This document shows positions 37,967-45,819 of a stretch of DNA of 64,000 nucleotides, piece after piece. Every line of letters starts with the position of its first letter. Position 1 is the first letter of the stretch. The notes beneath the pieces are model-generated. The model saw only the letters and a list, made by a program, of their open reading frames with translations, was not told the DNA's origin and did no database searches. The stretch is from Paraburkholderia sp. BL25I1N1 (GTDB taxonomy: Bacteria > Pseudomonadota > Gammaproteobacteria > Burkholderiales > Burkholderiaceae): positions 124,001-188,000 of the forward strand of contig NZ_PVZB01000003.1 of the NCBI RefSeq assembly GCF_003002025.1, read 5' to 3'. The position numbers and the translations under genes were made by a program.

Positions 37967-38633
37967 GCCGGCGCGAGCGGCCGCTACAGAACGCGGGGCC
38001 GGCCACGCCGCGATTGCAGGCGTCGAGGCAATCGACGCAATGCTTCTCGGCGTCGCGCACCATGAAATGCACCAGCGTCTGCGAGACGTCGAGGGCGCGC
38101 GCGGTGTTTTGCAGCGTTTCCTCGCGCAGGCGCACCATTTCGAAGGCGGCGCGGCTGCGCGGCGGCAGTTGCTCCAGCGCGTTGTAGACGTGCCGCAGCG
38201 TGTCGCGCACGAGCAGCGCCGCCTCCGGCGAAGGTTCCGGCGATGGCACGTGCAGGCCGTCGTCTTCGTCGGCGTGATAGGTGTTTTCGAGGCTCTGGCG
38301 GCGGAAGGCGTCGATCGACGCGTTGCGCACCATGCGCGTGACGTAGGCGACCGGCTGACGCACGGCGTCCTGATCGTGAAAGTCGACCAGCTTGATGAAG
38401 ACGTCGTGCACCACATCTTCCGCGAGACTCGCGCAACCCACGAAGCCGCGCGCCAGATTGACGAGCATCGGCCGGTTGTCGATCAACACGTCAAGCAGTG
38501 TGCCCTTCTTCCCATCGACCGCGCGCGCGTGATTGCGAGGGCGCCGCGAAACCGGTGGACAGGCGCCTGCGGCGTTGAGAACCAATATCGGCATCGCTGT
38601 TGAAGGCTCTCGCCGAACGAGCACCTCAGCCAT
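37962..38633 (-). CDS. orbS: iron-starvation ECF sigma factor (OrbS/PvdS-like)
   Basis: This 223-residue sigma-70 family factor directs RNA polymerase to the siderophore promoters. Region 2 is seen in NLARGFVGCASLAEDVVHDVFIKLVDF and VAYVTRMVRNASIDAFRRQ. Region 4 is seen in LEQLPPRSRAAFEMVRLREETLQNTARALDVSQTLVHFMVRDA. After region 4 comes a Cys-rich tail with Cys at about 199, 202, 206 and 216 and an adjacent His, which could bind metal. The ATG at 38633 has GGAG 7 bases upstream. No anti-sigma gene is adjacent. A Fur box lies about 50 bases upstream, so iron is expected to repress it. Confidence 0.92.
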   Translation of the reverse strand: MAEVLVRREPSTAMPILVLNAAGACPPVSRRPRNHARAVDGKKGTLLDVLIDNRPMLVNLARGFVGCASLAEDVVHDVFIKLVDFHDQDAVRQPVAYVTRMVRNASIDAFRRQSLENTYHADEDDGLHVPSPEPSPEAALLVRDTLRHVYNALEQLPPRSRAAFEMVRLREETLQNTARALDVSQTLVHFMVRDAEKHCVDCLDACNRGVAGPAFCSGRSRRR

Positions 38634-38681
38634 AGATTCGCTCCGCTGTCTCAAAGGATGGAGCGCCAATCTAACGTAAAC

Positions 38682-38698
38682 GCGAATCATTCTCAATC
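38682..38698 (-). promoter_or_regulatory. candidate Fur box of the sigma-factor gene
   Basis: GCGAATCATTCTCAATC (plus-strand reading) contains the AATCATTCTCA / TGAGAATGATT core commonly found in Burkholderia and Pseudomonas Fur boxes. It lies 49-65 bases before the sigma-factor ATG, where repressor binding would block transcription. An AT-rich patch (AAGATTTAGAATAAC) just beyond could hold -35/-10 elements. Confidence 0.7.
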
Positions 38699-39133
38699 AA
38701 GATTTAGAATAACCTTACAATTTCCAATAGCTTTGTCTGATGCATTCCAGATGCATAACGGTCATCGGCCGTTTGACGGCTCGGCTAGCGGGCGGGAAAT
38801 TATGTAGGCATCCGTATCATTGGCGACGAAGCGCGCGGATCGAGACACCTGCGCGACAGCGGAAACACGTGCCCTGGTCCCCAGCCATCGCGTCGGGCTC
38901 TCTTGCGCTCCCACGCCTGGCACACTCCGCATGCATCGAAGTCTTCGCGACGGAACGCTACACATTTCCCCGCAGCGTCGACGCACTGGAGCAAGGCGAT
39001 CCGAATCTGGTACAACTGATGTCTGCGCCCATGAAGGACGGCGCCGTCGTGGCCTCGACCCCGCGACAGCGAGTCGTGGAATCCGCATCCTGAACGTTGC
39101 AACGTCGATGTACTCACCCTGTTGGAGTGACTG
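38699..39133. other. intergenic region between sigma factor and monooxygenase genes
   Basis: These 435 bases separate divergent genes. Open frames here lack recognisable sequence and disagree with one another. The first 60 bases are AT-rich and probably hold promoters. The start of the next gene has GGAG 6 bases upstream. Nothing else was seen. Confidence 0.5.
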
Positions 39134-39442
39134 ATGGCCCATGCTTACCTGCAGGTGATCGCGCATTTTTTCGCCAAGCCCGGTAATGGCGACGCGATCG
39201 TGAAGCCGCTTACGGAACTCGCCGCCGCAACCCGGAAAGAGCCCAAGAACCTTTACTACGAATTCTTCCGCTCGCCGCTGGAGCCCGACCACTTCGTGAT
39301 TCTCGAGAAGTACAGCGACGCCGACGGGCTCGCCGATCATCGCGAAACCGAGCATTTCCAGCGACTCGGCTTCGGCACCATCATTCCGCTGCTCGACCGG
39401 CGCGAAGTCGAGAGCCATTTAGTGTCCGGAGACGCGCCATGA
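39134..39442 (+). CDS. antibiotic biosynthesis monooxygenase (ABM) domain protein
   Basis: This 102-residue protein has the dimeric ferredoxin-like ABM fold, suggested by LQVIAHFFAKPGNGDAIVKPLTELAAATRKEP, YYEFFRSPLEPDHFVILEKYSD and DHRETEHFQRL. Members act on quinones, haem or small aromatics, and many are uncharacterised. Its stop overlaps the start of the following alcohol dehydrogenase by 4 bases, so the two are translated together and probably act in one small catabolic or detoxifying step. Confidence 0.85.
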   Translation: MAHAYLQVIAHFFAKPGNGDAIVKPLTELAAATRKEPKNLYYEFFRSPLEPDHFVILEKYSDADGLADHRETEHFQRLGFGTIIPLLDRREVESHLVSGDAP

Positions 39443-40602
39443 TGAACCCGTTCCGGTTTCAAACGGTGCCGACGCTCGTCGTCGAGTTCGGTGCCGCGCG
39501 CCGCCTCGGCGCTTTGTTGCGCGCGCAATTTCCGGGGCTGTCGCGTGTGTGCGTCGTCACCGATGGTTTTCTGCACACTAGCGGGTTGTTGAATCCGGCG
39601 CTCGCCGATCTCGCGGCGCATGGCTGGGACGCCACCGTGATCAACGACGTGATCGCCGATCCGCCCGAGCACATCGTGCTCGAAGCGACATCGCGGGCCC
39701 AGACCGCCGGTGCGGAAATCGTGCTGGGGCTCGGCGGCGGTTCGTCGATGGATGTGGCCAAGCTGATCGCCGTGCTCGCGCCGCAGCAACAGCAGGCGCT
39801 CAGCGAGATGTACGGCGTCAACAAGATCACGGTCGCGCGTCTGCCGCTCGTGCAGATGCCGACCACCGCAGGCACCGGTTCCGAAGTCACGGCCGTGTCG
39901 ATCGTGACGGTGGGCGAAGCGAAGAAGATGGGCGTGGTCGCGCCGCAGCTGATCGCGGATCTGGCGATTCTCGATGCCGAACTCACGCTTGGCCTGCCCG
40001 TTGCAGCGACCGCGGCGACCGGCGTTGATGCGATGGTGCATGCCATCGAGGCGTACACGTCCGCGCATCTGAAGAATCCGGTTTCCGACCTGCTTGCGGT
40101 GAAGGCGCTCGACCTGTTGTCGCGCAACCTGCTGCCCGCTTGCGAGAACGGCGGCAACCGCGAGGCGCGTGAGGCGATGTTGCTGGGCGCCACCTTCGCG
40201 GGTCAGGCGTTTGCGAATTCGCCGGTCGCCGCGGTCCATGCGCTCGCGTACCCGATCGGCGGCATTTATCACGTGCCGCATGGTCTCTCAAACGCGCTCG
40301 TGCTGCCGCATGTGTTGCGGTTCAATGCGGAAGCGGCGGCGCCGTTGTACGCGGAACTCGCAGAGGTAGTGGTGCCCGGCGTTACGGGCAGCGACGAGAG
40401 CAAAACGCAGGCGCTGATTGAACGGCTCGAACATATGATTGCCGCGACGGCGATTCCCGCGCGTCTGCGCGACGTCGGCATCGAGCAAGGCGGGCTGGAG
40501 CGGATGGCGAGCGATGCCATGTTGCAGACGCGGTTGCTGGTGAATAATCCGCGACCGGTGACGGAGGCCGATGCGCTGGCGATTTATACGGCCGCGTTTT
40601 GA
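39439..40602 (+). CDS. iron-containing alcohol dehydrogenase
   Basis: This 387-residue group III, NAD(P)-dependent dehydrogenase has GGGSSMD for cofactor at 99-105, and TTAGTGSE near 138. Metal-ligand segments GVDAMVHAIEAYTS near 195 and HALAYPIGGIYHVPHG near 265 follow. The His and Asp ligands for the active-site iron are all present. Substrate is unknown; maleylacetate reductase and 1,3-propanediol or lactaldehyde enzymes belong to the same family. The ATG overlaps the ABM gene. Translational coupling points to a shared pathway. Confidence 0.92.
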   Translation: MMNPFRFQTVPTLVVEFGAARRLGALLRAQFPGLSRVCVVTDGFLHTSGLLNPALADLAAHGWDATVINDVIADPPEHIVLEATSRAQTAGAEIVLGLGGGSSMDVAKLIAVLAPQQQQALSEMYGVNKITVARLPLVQMPTTAGTGSEVTAVSIVTVGEAKKMGVVAPQLIADLAILDAELTLGLPVAATAATGVDAMVHAIEAYTSAHLKNPVSDLLAVKALDLLSRNLLPACENGGNREAREAMLLGATFAGQAFANSPVAAVHALAYPIGGIYHVPHGLSNALVLPHVLRFNAEAAAPLYAELAEVVVPGVTGSDESKTQALIERLEHMIAATAIPARLRDVGIEQGGLERMASDAMLQTRLLVNNPRPVTEADALAIYTAAF

Positions 40603-40850
40603 TGCGGGTTTGCGGCATCGGCCGGCCGTTTCGATGCGAAGGTGCTGCTTTGATGGATTACGGCGTGCTTCGTATCGTTACGGCGGCCGCTCGCGTTACG
40701 TAGCACGCTCGCGGAACACGGATCTGAGTCGAGACGTCAAACCACGATTTTGTCGGGATAAATTCTTATTTTGTTTGATTTTTTGGATATACCTTTGCTT
40801 TGAGCGCGTGATCGAGCAATAACCAGCATTTGGCGTGTAACTTGCAGCAG

Positions 40851-40881
40851 TGTCCCCGTCAATAGTCGTTCAACGGGGACA
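40851..40881 (+). promoter_or_regulatory. hairpin that would bury the ribosome site of the collagen-like gene
   Basis: TGTCCCCGT (40851-40859) is perfectly complementary to ACGGGGACA (40873-40881) across 13 bases. The right arm holds the only Shine-Dalgarno-like run (GGGG) for the ATG at 40884. In RNA the 9-bp stem would hide the site, giving translational control or at least low initiation. The 280-base gap before this gene also has an AT-rich stretch at 40755-40800 that could be the promoter. Confidence 0.55.
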
Positions 40882-40883
40882 TC

Positions 40884-42656
40884 ATGAAGAAATTTGCTGG
40901 TCGGACAGCCATCGCGGTGGCGGCGTCTACATTACTCGCGCTGTATGGATGCGGATCAACGCTCAACACGCCAAGTCCCGGGCTTGGCGGGGGCGGTTTG
41001 GGCGGCACGTCGGGGGCGGGGACTTCTGGGACTTCTGGGACTTCTGGGACTTCTGGGACTTCTGGGACTTCTGGGACTTCTGGGACTTCGGGGACTTCCG
41101 GTACTTCGGGGACTTCCGGCACTTCCGGCACTTCGGGCACTTCGGGCACTTCCGGCACTTCCGGCACTTCGGGCACTTCGGGCACTTCCGGCACTTCCGG
41201 CACTTCCGGCACTTCCGGCACTTCCGGCACTTCCGGCACTTCCGGCACTTCGGGCACTTCGGGCACTTCGGGCACTTCGGGCACTTCGGGCACTTCGGGT
41301 ACTTCGGGTACTTCCGGCACTTCGGGTACTTCCGGCACTTCGGGTACTTCCGGCACTTCGGGCACCTCTGGTACATCGGGCACCTCTGGTACATCGGGCA
41401 CCTCTGGTACATCGGGCACCTCTGGTACATCGGGCACCTCTGGTACTTCGGGCACCTCTGGTACGTCGGGCACCTCTTCCACCCCGATCGGCAACATCAT
41501 CACTCAGGCCAGCAATCTCATCACAGCCGTCGGCACGACAGCCGCCGATACCGGCACCAAGATCACCGGCACCTCGGTGCCCGGCGTCAACGGCGCAACG
41601 ACCTAAAACCTCGGCAACGCCATCACCGATCTCGGCAACGGCGTGAAGGTGCTGGGCAACGGCACCGCCACTGGCCTCGGCACGGTCGGCAGCACGGCCA
41701 ATCCGCTCGGCCCGACGCTGACTTCGACTTCCGGTGTCGTCGCCGATACCGGTGCCGCCGTGACCGCGCTGGGCGGCGTAGTGAACAGTCTCGGCAGCGG
41801 CCCGTTGAAACCGCTTTCCCCGGTGACGTCGACGCTGGGCAGCGTCGTCGGCGGTGTGGGCAGCGGCGTCAACGCAGTGGGCTCGGGACTGAATACCGCG
41901 CTCACCAGTGCGCCAGTCCAGCAGATCGAAACGCAGCTCAGTTCGTCGATCAACCCGATCACCACTACCGTCTCCAACACGACGCAGACGCTCGGCAACG
42001 CGACAGGTCTCGGCGCGCCGCTCAACAATCTGCTCGGCACGCTCGGCAACGGACTCAACGCGGCCGGCATCAAAGTGTCGGGCGCCACCGGCGATCAGGT
42101 CGGCAAGGACGTCGGCGGCGTCGTGAGCCAGTTGGGCAAATCCGTGACGGGCACGGGCGGACTGTTCACCGGCGCGACCACCAATCCGCTCGCGCCGATC
42201 ACGGGTCTGCTCGGGCCGCTCGGCGGACTGGGCGGCGCAGGTGGCTCGAGCGGTGCCTCCATTCCGCCGTTGACCGGACTGATCGGCAACCTCGGATCGC
42301 TGGGCGGCGCAGCGGGTGGCACGGGTGGCGCCGGCGGCGCGGCCGGCCTGCTCGCGCCGCTTACCGGCCTTCTCGGCAAGCTCGGTTCGCCTGGCGGGAC
42401 GTCGGGCACGGGCGGTCCGCTGGCGCCTGTCGTCAACGTGGTCGGGTCGTTGACGGCCGGCGTCACAGGCGGTGTCGGCGCCGGGGGTTCGTCGGGCGGC
42501 ATGGCCGGCAATCCGGTGACGGGCCTTATCAGCGGTTTGACTGGCGGCTCGGCCAGCGCCTCGGGCAGCAGCGGCTCCGGTAGCAAGAATCCGCTCGCGC
42601 CGGTGACGAACCTGGTCGGCGGACTGCTCGGCGGCGTCGCAGCGGCCGGCAAATAA
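40884..42656 (+). pseudogene. collagen-like lipoprotein gene interrupted by an in-frame stop
   Basis: Two open stretches in one frame, 40884-41606 and from 41607 to 42656, are separated only by a TAA at 41604-41606; CAA to TAA would be a single transition. The first gives 240 residues: a lipoprotein signal with Cys23 in LYGCGS, a Gly-rich linker, 50 perfect Thr-Ser-Gly triplets (a Gly-X-Y collagen pattern), then [18 protein letters not shown]. The second continues the same low-complexity theme ([18 protein letters not shown], then many Gly/Ser/Pro-rich repeats) to AAAGK. Together it would be a surface protein of about 590 residues. It may be a true pseudogene, a truncated but still anchored repeat protein, or a sequencing error. 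Reinitiation at the GTG of 41643 is conceivable. Confidence 0.75.
41022..41471 (+). repeat. 50 tandem 9-bp units encoding Thr-Ser-Gly
   Basis: The array has 450 bases in 9-base units with third-position variants (ACTTCTGGG, ACTTCGGGC, ACTTCCGGC, ACCTCTGGT). Blocks of identical units suggest recent expansion by slippage; a change in unit number keeps the frame. The same array is open on the minus strand as repeated Val-Pro-Glu, but that is a by-product of the repeat. Confidence 0.95.
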
Positions 42657-42671
42657 GCGTTACGCAGGCAC

Positions 42672-42706
42672 GCGGCCGGGCACCAAAAAATCAATAGCCC
42701 GGCCGC
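42672..42706 (+). terminator. 10-bp inverted repeat after the collagen-like gene
   Basis: GCGGCCGGGC (42672-42681) pairs perfectly with GCCCGGCCGC (42697-42706); the 15-base loop is A-rich. It begins 16 bases past the stop and ends 28 bases before the next start. No T-run follows, so it may be a terminator, an RNA-stability element, or part of the leader of the next gene. Confidence 0.5.
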
Positions 42707-42734
42707 CTTCAATGTCATGACGACGAGGGATGAC

Positions 42735-44003
42735 ATGAACTCCACTTTCCATACCGTCGCGCGCGTGCATGACCCGCGGCCGCGCTCGGCGACACCTTCT
42801 TCGATCGGCCTGCTCGGGATCGCCGTCGGACTGCTCACGCTCTGGTTGCTGCGCGACAGCAGTTCGCTCGATGGCGCGACGCGAAGCACCGTTGCCTGTC
42901 TGGCGATCATTGCGACCATTGCCGCTTACGAGCTATTCGTCGCGCGCGTCTATTTGCGCCCGAGCGCCGGCCTCGCGAGCGGTGCGTTGCGGCCGCTGAG
43001 CATCGTGCGCGTGGAATTGCGCCTCGCGGCGCTGGCCTCGGTGTACGCGGGCATCGGCTCGCTTTACTGGCTGCTGCCCGAGTACCACGGCGCCTTCTAT
43101 AACCCGTTCTGGTCGCTGCTCGGTACGCTCGCGCCGTATGTCCTTATCGCGGCGCCCTTCTACTTTGCGTGGATGGACCGGCATCAACGCGAAACCGACG
43201 ACGCGTACCTGCTATGGGCGCGCTTCCTATTTCGCGGCGAGCATCCGGCGAACTGGCGCCCAGTGCGCGAAATGCTGGCGGGATGGATGGTGAAGGCATT
43301 CTTCCTTCCGCTGATGATCGTCTACCTGTCCACCAACGCGGATCACCTCAACGCGTCGTTGACGGCCGCGCTGAACGCGCCGTTTTCGCTCGCGACATTC
43401 CGGTTCATGTATGACCTGTCCTTTGCGATGGACTTGATGTTCGGCACTGTGGGTTACCTCTGCACGTTGCGCATACTCGACAGTCACGTGCGCAGCGCAG
43501 AGCCGACGACGTTAGGTTGGCTCGTGGCGCTGATCTGCTATCAGCCGTTCTGGTCGCTCATCTCGAACCAGTACATTCGCTACGAAGGTTCAGTGTTCTG
43601 GGACAACTGGCTTATTTCGATGCCGCTTGTGCGAGTCGTGTGGGGTACGGTCATCGTTGCATTGCTGCTGTGCTATGCACTGGCGACCATCTCGTTCGGT
43701 TTGCGGTTTTCGAATCTGACCAATCGCGGGATCATTACTTCGGGACCCTATCGGTTCACCAAGCATCCCGCTTATATCGCGAAGAATATGTCTTACTGGA
43801 TGGTCACAGTGCCGTTTATCGAGCCGCTGGGATGGCGAGCAGCGGTGACGCATTGCGCGGCGCTACTGGCGGTGAACACGCTTTATTTCTTGCGGGCGAA
43901 GACGGAAGAAAAGCATTTGATGAATGATCCGGAGTACCGGGAGTACGCGGAGTGGATTGCAAGAAATGGCGTCTTTGCCCGGTTGTCGCGAGTGTTTGAT
44001 TGA
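42735..44003 (+). CDS. isoprenylcysteine carboxyl methyltransferase-like membrane protein
   Basis: This 422-residue integral membrane protein has about 9-10 helices. The C-terminal part has the ICMT/PEMT pattern: GPYRFTKHPAYIAKNMSYW, then RAKTEEKHLMNDPEYREYAEW, which binds S-adenosylmethionine in the family. In bacteria such proteins methylate lipids or unknown small molecules; no substrate is implied here. GAGGGA lies just upstream of the ATG at 42735, while an ATG at 42717 lacks a site. It lies alone between a terminator-like repeat and a long non-coding gap. Confidence 0.8.
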   Translation: MNSTFHTVARVHDPRPRSATPSSIGLLGIAVGLLTLWLLRDSSSLDGATRSTVACLAIIATIAAYELFVARVYLRPSAGLASGALRPLSIVRVELRLAALASVYAGIGSLYWLLPEYHGAFYNPFWSLLGTLAPYVLIAAPFYFAWMDRHQRETDDAYLLWARFLFRGEHPANWRPVREMLAGWMVKAFFLPLMIVYLSTNADHLNASLTAALNAPFSLATFRFMYDLSFAMDLMFGTVGYLCTLRILDSHVRSAEPTTLGWLVALICYQPFWSLISNQYIRYEGSVFWDNWLISMPLVRVVWGTVIVALLLCYALATISFGLRFSNLTNRGIITSGPYRFTKHPAYIAKNMSYWMVTVPFIEPLGWRAAVTHCAALLAVNTLYFLRAKTEEKHLMNDPEYREYAEWIARNGVFARLSRVFD

Positions 44004-44521
44004 GCAGCGAAGTCTGGGAAAAGCCTGCGCTCCGATACCCACAACCAGCTCAATCAGCAGTTGCTCATGGCCAACGCCAATCGAGCAAGCAGCGTCATTG
44101 GAAACAATGCAGGCCAACCGTAAGCGAGTCGCCTTTCCATGGATGCAAATAACTGACACCATGCTCGAATTCGCCGGCTTTCGACCCGGCTAGCGTGTCT
44201 TTCTCAGCATTGGTCATCGTTGTAGCCGGATCACCATCGGCGTCGATCGCGACTACACGATTGCCGGGAACCGATGACGAAACAGCAGATCATGCAGTGC
44301 AGCAAGCGCATGTCGGATTGAACAGACCACGTGACGGCCCGTTTGGGTCGGGCCGTTCTTGCGTCATCGGGAATTGGAAACCTTGACCGGGGGATTGCGG
44401 CTTTGTAGGATGATGGCCGCCGCAATCGGACACGCACTGCCTGATAGATTCAGCCCACCCGCAACGTACGAACAGAACAGGACCACTACTAAATGAATGG
44501 TGAGGTCATCGGGGTTATGGC
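44004..44521. other. non-coding gap of about 520 bases
   Basis: Open frames here are short and lack protein features. The only structure seen is a hairpin near 44334-44356. Coding signals resume at 44522. Confidence 0.5.
44334..44356. terminator. 8-bp hairpin, terminator-like
   Basis: ACGGCCCG (44334-44341) and CGGGCCGT (44349-44356) form a perfect stem with a 7-base loop, followed by TCTTG on the plus strand. It lies about 330 bases past the methyltransferase stop, so whose transcript it ends is unclear. Confidence 0.4.
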
Positions 44522-44779
44522 ATGACAATGGATGAAGACATCGCGCACGTGGCGCGTGTGATGGTGCCGTCGCTGAGCGCGTTTCGCGGTGAGCCCGTGT
44601 TGCAGCCGGCTTATTGGCGGAGGCGGCTTCAACGGATACAGAGCGAATTCCGGTTGACTGAGATGCAAGCTTCGCAGATCCAGCATTTGCTGGGGGATCT
44701 GGATAAGTTTGAGGCGGAAAAGGGCGCGAAGAAAAAGGGGGTTGGTGGTGAGATTCCGGCGCCTTGGAGGCCGCGGTGA
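44522..44779 (+). CDS. small basic protein of unknown function
   Basis: This 85-residue protein has a helical middle (PAYWRRRLQRIQSEFRLTEMQASQIQHLLGDLDKFEAEKGAKK) that could form a short coiled coil, and a basic tail. CGGGG lies 8 bases before the first ATG; a second ATG is two codons in. No family is recognised. It is followed by 233 bases without any gene, then the minus-strand exopolysaccharide operon. Confidence 0.5.
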   Translation: MTMDEDIAHVARVMVPSLSAFRGEPVLQPAYWRRRLQRIQSEFRLTEMQASQIQHLLGDLDKFEAEKGAKKKGVGGEIPAPWRPR

Positions 44780-45012
44780 CGCGGCACATCTACCAGTTTC
44801 TTTGAGTGGAGTGACAATGCGCGGCAGGCTGACAGGGGTCACGTCTTCCTCGCCCTCAGCTGCGATAGCCACACAACCGACCATTCCCGTTGATTGCGAA
44901 TCAGCGGCGTTCGCGGCATTGTTCAAATCTGCAATACGCTCATCTAAGCGCGATGCAGTACATCAGACCATACCGCAGTAACTGCGATACGCGCACGCAC
45001 AACTCTGTGCAT

Positions 45013-45819
45013 CTAGCGGTGAACCGTCCTCGCGAAAACGGACACATCGCCAAAATAGAGTTCCAGTGCATCGACGTCTGAAGGCTGCTTTAACCAACCG
45101 GGTTTGTATATTCCGAACTTCAGATATGCGCGTCGGTCGCGAGGATATGCATTCGCCAAGCCGTTTCCGTCGAGCACAAGCTTCCCGCTTTTCCAGAGGC
45201 GCGTCACCGCCTCCTGCCCGCTGGCGTCTGGCGCATACTGTAACGTCCAATTAACCCACCTGCCGAGATCGCTGCGCGCACAACAAACGCGGCCACCTGA
45301 TCCGTGCTCTGTATTTAACCCTCCGCGCACGGAAAACGTATAGTCCTCACCGAGCAGCGTCAGCATGAACGGCGGCGGGCCGCTTGATTCACTCTGATGG
45401 ATCTGCGTGATGATTTCCATTTGCTGCCGATCAAATGCGAAATCACGCGGGAGATATGTCTGCCAGCGGATCAGATATTCTTGGCCCGGGCCCATGTAAA
45501 CATTTCGGGGCAACGTGAACTCACTGCGCGGTGCGCCGTTGGCCACCTTCGAAAAATCGTTGTTCTTGTGGATTTGTACGCGAATGACATGCCGGCTCGG
45601 GGCAGCGGGATCGTTAGCCAACGCCACGTCGGTCGCTTGGCCTGCCTGAATTAGCAAACCTCCAAATCCAATTCCTGAAACAATTGAGTAAGCCGCAAGA
45701 TAAGTACCGCTGCTTGGGACTGTCTGGCCTGACGGACCGACTGCCTCTGCCGGCGAAAGCGTAAAGATTAGTCCAAGCATCGACACCAACGCTCTGAACA
45801 AGGACGGCTTCCTATTCAT
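45013..45819 (-). CDS. secreted polysaccharide lyase, heparin-lyase-I-like fold
   Basis: This 268-residue exported protein has a signal peptide (hydrophobic to about residue 25, ending AEA). The mature region fits the jelly-roll lyase family that includes heparin lyase I and PL20-type enzymes: RSEFTLPRNVYMGPGQEYLIRWQTYLP, QIHQ and YLKFGIYKPGW are characteristic. It should cut an acidic polysaccharide by beta-elimination, most likely the polymer made by this operon, for turnover or chain-length control. Its start overlaps the polymerase stop (ATGA), so it is the last gene of the operon. Substrate specificity is inferred. Confidence 0.8.
   Translation of the reverse strand: MNRKPSLFRALVSMLGLIFTLSPAEAVGPSGQTVPSSGTYLAAYSIVSGIGFGGLLIQAGQATDVALANDPAAPSRHVIRVQIHKNNDFSKVANGAPRSEFTLPRNVYMGPGQEYLIRWQTYLPRDFAFDRQQMEIITQIHQSESSGPPPFMLTLLGEDYTFSVRGGLNTEHGSGGRVCCARSDLGRWVNWTLQYAPDASGQEAVTRLWKSGKLVLDGNGLANAYPRDRRAYLKFGIYKPGWLKQPSDVDALELYFGDVSVFARTVHR

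Noticed and set aside
38740..39093. Frames on both strands in the gap upstream of the ABM gene
   Set aside because: Several overlapping frames with no motif, no good starts and no agreement on strand.
40859..41503. Long minus-strand frame of repeated Val-Pro-Glu across the collagen-like repeat
   Set aside because: A 9-bp repeat without stops is open in several frames. The plus frame has a lipoprotein signal and non-repeat ends; the minus frame has no such support.
43924..44193. Frame of 89 residues after the methyltransferase gene
   Set aside because: It begins inside the methyltransferase gene, has no ribosome site and shows no protein features.
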